A stretch of 64,000 nt of DNA, taken from an uncultured Candidatus Actinomarina sp. (lineage in GTDB: Bacteria > Actinomycetota > Acidimicrobiia > Actinomarinales > Actinomarinaceae). Position numbers and translations under genes: made by a program. The notes beneath the pieces were generated by a model that saw nothing but the letters and a program-made list of their open reading frames with translations, searched no databases and was not told where the DNA came from. Numbering within the stretch: position 1 is the first letter of the stretch; every line of letters starts with the position of its first letter. The stretch covers positions 85,705 through 149,704 of the forward strand of contig CACLXG010000003.1 in NCBI GenBank assembly GCA_902610815.1, written 5' to 3'. Shown piece after piece: positions 19,565 through 28,536 of this stretch.

Positions 19565-20410
19565 ATGATCAAAGCTAGTGAAGTGATAGAAATATTTTTA
19601 AAATATGGAATTTCAAACTTAAAAGATGAAAGCAAGTATGAGATTTCAGAACTTGATGGTATTACAAATACAAGCTATGTTGTAGATCTGGATAATGAAA
19701 AGTACGTTCTAAGAATACCTGGTGATAACCCAGATGTAATTAATAGAAAATCTGAAAAACAAAATACATTAAAAGCACAGGAATGTGGATTGACCTTACC
19801 TTATTTAATTTTTGATGAATATACGGGAGTAAAAATTTCCAAATTTTTTGATATATACACATATAAATCATCTGATTTTAAAAACGAAAATTTGAGAAAG
19901 GAAGCCTTCAAAAAACTGTTTGATTTACATAACTCTGATTTAGTTTTTGAAAATAATTTTTCACCACTTAGTGTTTTTAGTGAAATTGCTGATATTTCTA
20001 ACTCAATCGAGAAAGAAGCAAGAGATGTTGGGTTCAAGATTATTAATAAAATTAAAGAAATTGGTATTAATAATGAGCCTTGTCATCAAGATCTTTATTC
20101 AGGTAATTTTGTTATATATGATGACCAAACCTATTTAATTGACTGGGAATACTCATCAATGGGAGACAAGTATTTTGATTACGCAGACTTATTTTGGCAA
20201 AATGAGTTCGACTTAGATAAGAGTATGCGTCAACAGGCACTCAATGAAATTGATATTCAAAAAAAAGATGAAATCGAAAAGTTTGAATATTTTGAAATAT
20301 TATCCATGGTCACATGGGGATTATGGGCATTAAAACGTTCTCCAGAAGACAATGATGGTAAAAAAGCTTTACAAAAAGCAATAAAACTTGGCATTGATAA
20401 AAAACTTTAA
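19565..20410 (+). CDS. Choline/ethanolamine kinase-like (LicA/APH fold) protein
   Basis: GITNTSYVVDLDNEKYVLRIPG, CHQDLYSGNFV, YLIDWEYSSMGDKYFDYADLF; the ORF-track start 19445 overlaps an opposite gene, so a later start (19553/19565) is preferred. Confidence 0.82.
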   Translation: MIKASEVIEIFLKYGISNLKDESKYEISELDGITNTSYVVDLDNEKYVLRIPGDNPDVINRKSEKQNTLKAQECGLTLPYLIFDEYTGVKISKFFDIYTYKSSDFKNENLRKEAFKKLFDLHNSDLVFENNFSPLSVFSEIADISNSIEKEARDVGFKIINKIKEIGINNEPCHQDLYSGNFVIYDDQTYLIDWEYSSMGDKYFDYADLFWQNEFDLDKSMRQQALNEIDIQKKDEIEKFEYFEILSMVTWGLWALKRSPEDNDGKKALQKAIKLGIDKKL

Positions 20411-20481
20411 AAAGATTTTCAATTAATCATGAAAGTCCGTTAGAATTTCGCAGTTAGGAAAAAAGGAAAAAAATTTAATTT

Positions 20482-20577
20482 ATGGGATCTTTGATTAAAA
20501 AAAGACGTAAAAAAATGTCAAAACATAAATATCGTAAGCGTCGTAAATCAAATAGACATAAGAAGAAAAGCGTTTAG
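20482..20577 (+). CDS. bS22-type AURKAIP1/COX24-domain mini ribosomal protein (31 aa)
   Basis: Not in ORF track: MGSLIKKRRKKMSKHKYRKRRKSNRHKKKSV*, matching actinobacterial 'MGSVIKKRRKRMxKKKHRK' proteins; AAAAAGGAAAAAAA upstream. Confidence 0.85.
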   Translation: MGSLIKKRRKKMSKHKYRKRRKSNRHKKKSV

Positions 20578-21426
20578 CTAGATTTCTCTCTCTTCATTTA
20601 AGAAATCTTCAATTTGTTGAACAAGATTATCTTCTGAAAAATTATCTTCGATACTAACATCAGCATCTTCTAATTTAGAGACATACTCTGCTAAATCTTG
20701 AGAGTTTTCCATAGCTTTGTTAATTTTTAGTTCAAACTGTTGTCCTTCACTTTGAATTCCAGAGTCATCAATATCGATTTTTAAAATATCAGATGTTTTA
20801 TTCAAGAGGGCACTCATTCCCTTCGGGTATCCGCCACTACTTAAATAGTGAGGTACCGCTGCCCACAGACCTGCTGTCTCAATACCATTATCTCTGAGGG
20901 TTTGACCAACCACACTGGTGATGCCTGTAGGTCCAGAATAATTTGGATTAAAGACATTGTATCTTGAATGAAAGGTTGGATCTCCACTAACACCAAATAT
21001 TGGAACAGGAAGTGTGTGTGCAACTTGTCCAAAAAAAGCACCTAAAGTAACTGCTTTTTTTACACCAAGCTCCAGCAAAGTATCTGTAATATTCCTAGAG
21101 TAATCTTTCCATTTCATTGATGGTTCTTCACCGAAAACCAATATCAGGTCACTTTTCAACTTATAGTCTTCAATTGAATAAAAAGATGTTTGAGGCCAGT
21201 GAAAGTTTCTTTCTCCAAAGTCTTTAACCTCAATAATCGGCCTTCTCATTTGGTAGTTGTAATAAGAATCTGAATTTAATTCTGCAAAGGGTTCAACATC
21301 ATACGTACTGCTTAAGTTCTCAACACAGCCAGTAGCAGTGTTGCCAGCATCACTCCAACCTTCAAATGCAAGTATTGCAACAGGTTCTGATAAAAGTGGC
21401 TTTCTATACCAAACTACATCTTCCAT
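20578..21426 (-). CDS. PAC2 family protein (proteasome-assembly-chaperone-like)
   Basis: LLSEPVAILAFEGWSDAGNTATGCVENL, LGAFFGQVAHTLPVPIFGVS. Confidence 0.85.
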   Translation of the reverse strand: MEDVVWYRKPLLSEPVAILAFEGWSDAGNTATGCVENLSSTYDVEPFAELNSDSYYNYQMRRPIIEVKDFGERNFHWPQTSFYSIEDYKLKSDLILVFGEEPSMKWKDYSRNITDTLLELGVKKAVTLGAFFGQVAHTLPVPIFGVSGDPTFHSRYNVFNPNYSGPTGITSVVGQTLRDNGIETAGLWAAVPHYLSSGGYPKGMSALLNKTSDILKIDIDDSGIQSEGQQFELKINKAMENSQDLAEYVSKLEDADVSIEDNFSEDNLVQQIEDFLNEEREI

Positions 21427-21469
21427 ATTTGAAGAATAATGTAGAGACAGATTTATTTAAGATTAATTT

Positions 21470-23566
21470 TTAGAGTTTTCTTGAAGAGTTTATAACCACA
21501 GAAATACTAGAAAGAGCCATTGCTAATGCTGCTAAATTAGGTGTAATAAGACCAATAACCGCAATGGGTATCATAAGTGTGTTATAAACAAAAGCAAGAA
21601 AAAGATTTTGATATATTCTATATTTTGATTTTTTTGAAAGATTAAATATTTCACTCAGAGTCTCTAATCCTCCTTTATGAATTAATATGTCTCCAGAAAC
21701 TTGTGCTATCTGGCTACTAGAAGAAGTGGTTACTCCAACATCAGCCTGTTTAATTGACGGTGAATCATTAATTCCATCACCAACAAAAATTACCCTACCA
21801 TCTTTTTGGATGTCTTTCACAAAGTCTAGTTTTTCCTCAGGGCTTTTATCAGAATAAAATTCTTCTATGTTTTGTTTTTTAGCAAATTTTTCTACATTAA
21901 CTTTTTTATCACCAGATAGAATTATGATACGTTTCTCTTCTTTCAGCTCTCCTAAAAAATCGTTAGATACAGATGATTCTTCTTCTAGATACAAAAAATA
22001 AGTTTTATCATTTATTGATACCTTAAGGGATGAATCATTTTTTTCATTGTTTTTTTCAATTCTAATATGATGTTCTTCAACAATACCTTCAATTCCAACA
22101 CCGGATTTTTCTTTTATATTTGAAGCAGGTAAAAGGGATAAATCCTCTAACTCCGCTTGATATACAATACTTTTTGCAATTGGGTGTTGAGAATAATTTT
22201 CAAGACTTGCAATCAACTGCAAAACAGTACTTCTTGGGATGGTTTCATCAAGCATTTGAATTTCTCTGATCTGAAAGACACCAGATGAAAGAGTACCAGT
22301 TTTATCAAAGACCATTGTATTTATGTCACCAAACTTTTGAAGAATATCAAAATTCTTGAAAAGAAAACCTTTTAGTTTACTGGTTGTTGCAGTTTTGAAT
22401 AACACTATTGGAGTTGCTAACCCCAATGCACATGGACATGCTATTACTAATACAGCTATTGCGTTTTTTAAGGCGTCTATTAGGGAGATATCTTGAATTA
22501 AATACTTTAAGACAAAAGTACTAAAACTAATTAATAAAACAACAGGTACAAAATATTGTGTAATCGTGTCTAGGGATTTTTGAATGTCTGGCTTAGTACC
22601 CTGAGCATTTCTGATTAACTCTTCGATAATGTTGTAAGTTGACTTTTGGTATGATTCTTTTACTTCAATCTCTATATTTCCTTGTAAATTAATACTTCCC
22701 CCAACAACTTGATCTCCTTTTTTCTTAATTAGAGGAACTGACTCACCAGTAAGAAGGCTTTCATCAACAGTAGTTTCACCTTCAACAATCTCTCCATCAA
22801 CTGGAATAATTTCACCAACCATTACATTGAAACTATCTTTTTCTTTAACGTCTTTTGTAGGTATTTCAATTCTGTCTTGATTTCTGTTTACTATCAGCGT
22901 TTTTGGCATGCGGCTTTTTATTGATTCCGATGTTTTCACAGATTCTTCTATTACCTTGTCTTCAACCGCTTTACCAATGAGTAAAAAGGAGACTATAAAA
23001 GCTCCAGTATCAAGAAACATTTTATTTTCACCTGAAGCAGTACTTACCGAAGAAACGATTTCAGCTGGTAACAGAGAGATTAACAAAGAGCTCAAACTTC
23101 CAAGCGAGATTAAAGTGTCCATATTGAAATCGAGATTTTTAATTTTTTTAAATGCAGATATATGAAAATTTCTTCCAAGAACTAAAATTACAAAAAAACC
23201 AATAAGGTAAGATATTAAATCTAGTCCTGCTTCAAAAAAATACCTAAGAGAAACAGTCATTAACAAAGAAGCTATAGGGGTAAAGATCTTAAATTTGATA
23301 TTTTTTTCAGTGCTATCTTCAGCAGCTTCTTTTGCTTTGTAGCCGATCTTATTTACTGATTTAATAATCGCATCAAAATCAAAATTTTCATTATATGCAA
23401 TGTCTACAATTGCAGATTTTAATGGAAAACTTACTGATGCATCTAATACATGCTCGTTTTTAGTTAGTACACGTTCAACTCTTGCAGCACAAGCTGCACA
23501 AGTCATACCATCAATATCTAAATTGACAGATTTAACTTGATTCGACAACTGTGTAACCTTGTTCAT
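21470..23566 (-). CDS. copA: Copper-translocating P1B-type ATPase
   Basis: HMA domain GMTCAACAARVERV, ACPCALGLATP, FDKTGTLSSG, FVGDGINDSPSIKQADVGV. Confidence 0.92.
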   Translation of the reverse strand: MNKVTQLSNQVKSVNLDIDGMTCAACAARVERVLTKNEHVLDASVSFPLKSAIVDIAYNENFDFDAIIKSVNKIGYKAKEAAEDSTEKNIKFKIFTPIASLLMTVSLRYFFEAGLDLISYLIGFFVILVLGRNFHISAFKKIKNLDFNMDTLISLGSLSSLLISLLPAEIVSSVSTASGENKMFLDTGAFIVSFLLIGKAVEDKVIEESVKTSESIKSRMPKTLIVNRNQDRIEIPTKDVKEKDSFNVMVGEIIPVDGEIVEGETTVDESLLTGESVPLIKKKGDQVVGGSINLQGNIEIEVKESYQKSTYNIIEELIRNAQGTKPDIQKSLDTITQYFVPVVLLISFSTFVLKYLIQDISLIDALKNAIAVLVIACPCALGLATPIVLFKTATTSKLKGFLFKNFDILQKFGDINTMVFDKTGTLSSGVFQIREIQMLDETIPRSTVLQLIASLENYSQHPIAKSIVYQAELEDLSLLPASNIKEKSGVGIEGIVEEHHIRIEKNNEKNDSSLKVSINDKTYFLYLEEESSVSNDFLGELKEEKRIIILSGDKKVNVEKFAKKQNIEEFYSDKSPEEKLDFVKDIQKDGRVIFVGDGINDSPSIKQADVGVTTSSSSQIAQVSGDILIHKGGLETLSEIFNLSKKSKYRIYQNLFLAFVYNTLMIPIAVIGLITPNLAALAMALSSISVVINSSRKL

Positions 23567-23741
23567 CGAGCATGCTAGAAACAAGAGACAAATCTAAATC
23601 TGTAGAAGATTTGACCTCTACTGATTTTTGATCAATATCAACGTTAACAGTTTCAACATTTTCAAGACTATTTATAGCTGACTCAATTGTTTCTTTACAG
23701 TGTCCACAACTAATTTCAGGTACAGTAAATTTTGTTTCCAT
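23532..23741 (-). CDS. copZ: Copper chaperone, HMA domain (CopZ-like)
   Basis: 69 aa, VPEISCGHCKETIESAINSLENVETVNVDIDQKSVEVKS; overlaps the copA start. Confidence 0.85.
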   Translation of the reverse strand: METKFTVPEISCGHCKETIESAINSLENVETVNVDIDQKSVEVKSSTDLDLSLVSSMLDEQGYTVVESS

Positions 23742-23771
23742 ATCTAAATAATAATATTGATGGGTTTATAA

Positions 23772-23800
23772 AATAAGCCCCTATTTTATAGGGGCTTATT
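23772..23800 (-). terminator. Strong intrinsic terminator (13-bp perfect stem)
   Basis: AATAAGCCCCTAT-TTT-ATAGGGGCTTATT; on the minus strand followed by TTTTAT, downstream of the 64-aa mini-protein. Confidence 0.75.
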
Positions 23801-23801
23801 G

Positions 23802-23823
23802 GAAATCTCATGGGGGAGATTTC
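23802..23823 (-). terminator. Second hairpin in tandem, same 3' region
   Basis: GAAATCTC-ATGGGG-GAGATTTC 8-bp perfect stem immediately next to the terminator. Confidence 0.5.
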
Positions 23824-23847
23824 ATTAAAAGTGGGGGGGGTTAAAGA

Positions 23848-24042
23848 TTAAGCAGTTTCTTGGAGAATTCTGCCTCTAACTCTAGGGTATTTCACTGGAG
23901 CGTGATTGAAGCAATGATCTCTTTTGTTATATATACTTAGTTGAGTACTGCAAGATTCGTCTTTACATACTCTGCCCTGGTCAAAACTTTTTGAAGGCCT
24001 TATACCGCCTTTAATTTGACTCGCCTTTAGTCCGTCTGTCAT
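23848..24042 (-). CDS. Stand-alone C-x4-C-x12-C-x2-H mini-protein, paralog of 48762..48962
   Basis: MTDGLKASQIKGGIRPSKSFDQGRVCKDESCSTQLSIYNKRDHCFNHAPVKYPRVRG; clear paralogy with the second copy. Confidence 0.8.
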   Translation of the reverse strand: MTDGLKASQIKGGIRPSKSFDQGRVCKDESCSTQLSIYNKRDHCFNHAPVKYPRVRGRILQETA

Positions 24043-24060
24043 TTTATTCCTTTATATACT

Positions 24061-24078
24061 TTGTGAATATATTCACAA
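24061..24078. promoter_or_regulatory. Perfect palindrome matching CRP-type TGTGA-N6-TCACA operator
   Basis: TTGTGAATATATTCACAA, 19-36 nt upstream of the start codon of the minus-strand gene ending its 5' side at 24042. Confidence 0.55.
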
Positions 24079-24107
24079 GCTTAACACTTTTATTTTAGAT
24101 GGCAACT

Positions 24108-26006
24108 TTATTTTGACAAGTTTTTTTGGGATAAAAAGGCCTCATCGTTCCATTTTCTACCTAAAAAGTCCTGAACCATGCTTTCAGCAGGTACAGTTCC
24201 TCCAGGTTTGAGAATTTTATTTTTATAGTCAACACCAACAGAATTAGACAATACTCCTTCATTTTCAAATCTACTAAATAAGTCATCACCAATTATTTCA
24301 GCCCATAAATAACCATAATAAGCTGCATCATACCCACCAAGTAAATGTCCAAAAGCTGCTAGATGATTGATATCTTTCGGATATGTTATTGTTGTAACTT
24401 TTTGAGCTGCATGTTCTATTTCTAAAAGGCTATCGTTAAAGTTTTCACCATGTAAATGTTGGTCTGCAAGACCAAATGAAACCTGCCTGAGTGTAAGTAA
24501 ACTAACTCCAATATTTTTTGATTTATTCAATTTTTCACATATTTCTTCAGACAATGAATCACCAGATTCAATATGCGTTGAAATTCTTTTCATACAATCA
24601 ACTTTCCATACCCAATGCTCCATAATTTGACTTGGTGCTTCAACGAAGTCCCATTCACAGTTTGCACCAACAAATCTCGTATATTTTGATTTTCCAATTC
24701 CATTGTGTAGAACGTGGCCAAATTCATGAAATAGAGTTTCAACCTCATCAAAAGTCATTAACCCATCTCCTGTGTTCGGGTTTGGGAAATTTGCAACCAT
24801 TGAGCATATTGGCAACTCTTGTCTCCTAGATCCGCCAGAAGATATATCGAATACTGCGGCGTGTGTAAATTTTCCTTCTCTTGGGTAAAGATCTAAATAA
24901 AAATAAGCCAACTGCTGACCATCTTTTTCCCACAAGGACCAAAGCTCAACATCTTCATGCCATGCAGTTTCATTTGATTCAGGTTTTATTTGTAAATCAA
25001 ATACCTCTTCACAAACTTTAAACATTTCAGTTTTCACATCATGTATGTAGAAGAATTTTTTTAGTTCACTATTCTCAATACTGCTTACCTTACTTCTTTC
25101 TTTTGAAATAAAATAGCGTATATCCCAAGGATTTATATCAGTAGTCTCGATGTTATCTATAGCAAGTATACTTTTTTCAACTTCAGCCGCTTTTTGTAAT
25201 TTTGGGATCAAGCTCTCATACATTGTCGCTACATTTTTTGGTGACTTTGCCATTCTATTCTGCAATCTATATTCAGCCCAAGTTTTAAATCCAAACAATA
25301 AAGCCTTTTCATTCCTTAGTAGAACAGCTTCTTCAAGAATTGGACTATTTTCTTTTACAGCTCGATTGTTAAATGCTTTCCATACAACTTCTCTAGTTGT
25401 TCTTACACTGCAGTTTTCCATAACAGCATTGATATCTGGATAGGCCATTGATATAACAAAACTATCATTATTTTTTCTTAAGTTCTTAAGTTCATTTTGA
25501 CTTAGCCCGTTTAGTTCATCTTCCAAAAACAAAACTTCAGTTTTATCTTTTGCAATATTTTCTGAAAAAGAAATACTGAGATCTATAAGCTTTTTTTCAA
25601 TTTCTGTAAGCCTATCTTTTTTTTCATCTGATAAACCATGTCCTGCGTCTTTGAAGTCAATTTCTAAATCCCTATAAAATGTTTTCGATTCCTCATCTAA
25701 ATTACTTGTTTGTATTTCTTTAAACTTTTTGTAAAGATCTTGATCTTTAAAAATTTCAAGTGCAAGATTTTGTATTTTTGAATCAGCTTCATTTCCAAAA
25801 TCTCTTATCTTTTCATCTGGATGTACATTACCCATAAAGGCAATGCGTCCAGAAAGATCATAAATTGTACTCTCTAGTTCATTAAACTTGGATAAATCAA
25901 TGTCTTCAGAAGATTTAATATTACTAACCAAAACTTTACATTCTTCGATCGAGCTGTTTAAGTCTTCTTCTAATTTTCCTAAAGATATGTCTGAATAGTT
26001 GTACAC
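24108..26006 (-). CDS. M3 family oligopeptidase (PepF/oligoendopeptidase-like)
   Basis: TLFHEFGHVLHNG (HExGH), FVEAPSQIMEHWVW, HLLGGYDAAYYGYLWAEIIGDDLF. Confidence 0.9.
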   Translation of the reverse strand: MYNYSDISLGKLEEDLNSSIEECKVLVSNIKSSEDIDLSKFNELESTIYDLSGRIAFMGNVHPDEKIRDFGNEADSKIQNLALEIFKDQDLYKKFKEIQTSNLDEESKTFYRDLEIDFKDAGHGLSDEKKDRLTEIEKKLIDLSISFSENIAKDKTEVLFLEDELNGLSQNELKNLRKNNDSFVISMAYPDINAVMENCSVRTTREVVWKAFNNRAVKENSPILEEAVLLRNEKALLFGFKTWAEYRLQNRMAKSPKNVATMYESLIPKLQKAAEVEKSILAIDNIETTDINPWDIRYFISKERSKVSSIENSELKKFFYIHDVKTEMFKVCEEVFDLQIKPESNETAWHEDVELWSLWEKDGQQLAYFYLDLYPREGKFTHAAVFDISSGGSRRQELPICSMVANFPNPNTGDGLMTFDEVETLFHEFGHVLHNGIGKSKYTRFVGANCEWDFVEAPSQIMEHWVWKVDCMKRISTHIESGDSLSEEICEKLNKSKNIGVSLLTLRQVSFGLADQHLHGENFNDSLLEIEHAAQKVTTITYPKDINHLAAFGHLLGGYDAAYYGYLWAEIIGDDLFSRFENEGVLSNSVGVDYKNKILKPGGTVPAESMVQDFLGRKWNDEAFLSQKNLSK

Positions 26007-26043
26007 TTAACTCCTTTAACTTTTTATATGATAGTATTTAGTT

Positions 26044-26280
26044 ATGGAAATCAAACTTGAATTTTGTGTAGTTTGAAACTACACACCTCGTGCAGTTGGC
26101 ACGATTGAAGATATCTTAGAAGTTTACGGTAATAAAGTTACAAATATTCAACTAATTCCTAGCGGTGGTGGAGTATTTGAATTACATTTAAATGAAAAAT
26201 TATTATTTTCAAAAAAAGAACTTGGAAGACACTCAGAAGATGGAGAAATTCTTAAATTAATTGAAGAAGATCTTGGTTGA
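26044..26280 (+). CDS. SelW/SelT/SelH (Rdx)-family selenoprotein; in-frame UGA (Sec) at 26074..26076
   Basis: Reading through TGA: MEIKLEFCVVUNYTPRAVGTIEDILEVYGNKVTNIQLIPSGGGVFELHLNEKLLFSKKELGRHSEDGEILKLIEEDLG*; CxxU in the Rdx thioredoxin-like context, GGGVFEL and FSKKELGR motifs continue in the same frame after the TGA. Confidence 0.9.
26065..26104 (+). promoter_or_regulatory. Candidate bacterial SECIS region: UGA-centred hairpin plus downstream 6-bp hairpin
   Basis: TGTGTAGTT-TGA-AACTACACA (26065-26085) and TCGTGC-AGTTG-GCACGA (26088-26104); the downstream apical loop starts about 17 nt after the UGA and has a G within its first two bases. Confidence 0.65.
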
Positions 26281-27011
26281 ATTTACCGTTTGATTTAAAT
26301 CTATTTGAAGTAATTTTCATTGCAGTATTACTTTTTATTGGCTCTGCCATCCAAGGAGTTTTGGGTTTTGGCTTTGCTGTTATTGCTTCGCCAATAATTG
26401 TTCAAATTGAGCCTAGCCTTGTACCTCAACTGCTTGCGTTACTTGGTTTGCCAATTGCTTTAAGAGTTTTTTACAGAGAAAAAGACGAAGTTGATTTATC
26501 TAAAGTCAAGCCACTTATTTTAGGTCGGTTAATAGGGGGGCCAATTGGACTCTTATTATTGTTAAACTTATCCGAAAAGTATTTATCAATCTCTGTGGGA
26601 CTCATTGTCTTCATAGCAGGTGCAGGTTCTTTTTTTGGCTGGGAAATAAATAGAAACACATTAAATTCTTTTTTTGCAGGTACTTTTTCAGGTATTTTTG
26701 GGATGATTGCAGCCATTGGTGGCCCTCCTGTAGCTTTGCTTTATAGAAATACTAAATCTCAGGAATTTAGGCCATCTCTCAATAGTGTATTTAGCATAGG
26801 CATTTTGATTACATTGTCTCTTTTAATGTTTAGTGGCAATCTTTATTTTGACCATATATTTTTATTTATGTTATTTCTTCCAGTTGTTTTGATAGGAATT
26901 AGAGTTTCTAGTTCACTTTTCTCAAAAGTCTCAGATAGTTTTATTGCCCAGTCGGTAACTTATTTTTCATTGATTTCTGGGCTTTATGTTATTTTGAGAA
27001 ACATAAATTAG
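26277..27011 (+). CDS. TauE/SafE (TSUP) family permease
   Basis: LLFIGSAIQGVLGFGFAVIASPII, FFAGTFSGIFGMIAAIGGPPVALLYRN; TTG start overlaps the stop of the selenoprotein gene. Confidence 0.85.
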   Translation: MNLPFDLNLFEVIFIAVLLFIGSAIQGVLGFGFAVIASPIIVQIEPSLVPQLLALLGLPIALRVFYREKDEVDLSKVKPLILGRLIGGPIGLLLLLNLSEKYLSISVGLIVFIAGAGSFFGWEINRNTLNSFFAGTFSGIFGMIAAIGGPPVALLYRNTKSQEFRPSLNSVFSIGILITLSLLMFSGNLYFDHIFLFMLFLPVVLIGIRVSSSLFSKVSDSFIAQSVTYFSLISGLYVILRNIN

Positions 27012-27048
27012 TTTATTTCAACTAGGGGGATTATTAACATATAAGCAT

Positions 27049-28536
27049 ATGTTTATGAACGCCATTATTGCCGGCTTGCTTTACTTCTTAAGTTTTCCTC
27101 CTTATGATTTTTGGTATTTAATATTTCCAGCACTTTATCTTTTTTATTATTCATTACTTTCAAGTACAAAATCTTTTCTGCCAGGATTTATCTTTGGGTG
27201 TGTTGCTTACGGTGTGATTCTATTAGGAATTCAATCAATAGGACTTGAAGCCTGGATACCATTGACAATTTTAATGGGATTGATGTATGGAGCATTTTCA
27301 AAACTATTTTCTTATCTAAATAAAAAATCCAGAACTAATTTCTATGTATTATTAGCAGCTTTAGCAGTCTTTGATCTGATTAGGGCATATTTTCCTTTTG
27401 GCGGTTTTCCTTGGGGTTTTCCATCAACAGTTTTACTAACAGGCCCTATAGATAGTTCGTTATTTTTTAAAGTCCCTTTATCATTCAAAAATTTTGGACC
27501 AACGGGATCCTCTCTTTTACTACAATCCCTTCCTTTAATAATTGCACTTAGTGTCTTTTCAAAAAGCAAACAAAAAAATTATTTAAAGGATTACATAATA
27601 TTTTTATTAATAATTTTTACAATATTCATTTCAAATTATGTGGTTAATGACTATCAGCACACTCAACATGAAACATCAGAACTAAACATCGTAATTGTTC
27701 AAGGAAACAGTCCCTGTCCCGGTGCAAAAAACAGATGTAATAATGAAAGACAAAAAATTTATGATAGCCATTTAGCCCAAACACAAACTATCGATGGAAA
27801 TTTTGATTTAGTTGTTTGGCCAGAAAGCTCAACAGGATTTAACAATGATCCTGGAATACACAGTAGAGTTCAAAAAGATATTTCTACTGAAGCTTTAAGA
27901 CTAGGTTCCTATTTTTTAGTAGGGGGAGACAGGCCTGTTCAAAAACAATATTTTGAAAATTATGGAATCTTTATCAACAAAGAAGGAGAGGTTGTAGATC
28001 AATATTTAAAACAGCATCCAGTTCCATTTGGAGAGTATATTCCATTTAGAAAATATTTAGAGTGGATTCCCCCGCTAGCACTGGTTCCTCGTGACATGAT
28101 TAGGGGAGATGGTCAAAAAATATTTATGGTTAATGATTCAAAAATATCAACTGTTATCTCATTTGAAGGATCTTTCCAAAGATACATTAGGAACAGTGTC
28201 TTAGACGGTGCAGAGTTAGTTGTAATCCTTACTAACCAAGCAAGCTATGGAGAAAGCGGGATGTCGGACCAATTTATATTAATGTCCAGGGCAAATGCAA
28301 TTTCAAACGATAGACCAATTATACATGCAGCAATTACAGGTAAATCAGCGTTTATAGATCACAATGGAAAAGTTATTTCTAAAACTGAATTATTTGAAAC
28401 AACAACATTAATTGAAAAACTTGAGTTAAGACAAACAGAAACTCCATACAGCAAATATGGAAATTATTTAAATTATATTTTTATAATATTTGGAGCTCTT
28501 ACATTTGCTAGAAGATTTATTCGTCAAGTTGATTAA
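27049..28536 (+). CDS. lnt: Apolipoprotein N-acyltransferase
   Basis: FPPYDFWYLIFPALYL, LVVWPESSTGF, KQHPVPFGEYIPFRKYLEW, AELVVILTNQASYG (nitrilase-like). Confidence 0.88.
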   Translation: MFMNAIIAGLLYFLSFPPYDFWYLIFPALYLFYYSLLSSTKSFLPGFIFGCVAYGVILLGIQSIGLEAWIPLTILMGLMYGAFSKLFSYLNKKSRTNFYVLLAALAVFDLIRAYFPFGGFPWGFPSTVLLTGPIDSSLFFKVPLSFKNFGPTGSSLLLQSLPLIIALSVFSKSKQKNYLKDYIIFLLIIFTIFISNYVVNDYQHTQHETSELNIVIVQGNSPCPGAKNRCNNERQKIYDSHLAQTQTIDGNFDLVVWPESSTGFNNDPGIHSRVQKDISTEALRLGSYFLVGGDRPVQKQYFENYGIFINKEGEVVDQYLKQHPVPFGEYIPFRKYLEWIPPLALVPRDMIRGDGQKIFMVNDSKISTVISFEGSFQRYIRNSVLDGAELVVILTNQASYGESGMSDQFILMSRANAISNDRPIIHAAITGKSAFIDHNGKVISKTELFETTTLIEKLELRQTETPYSKYGNYLNYIFIIFGALTFARRFIRQVD

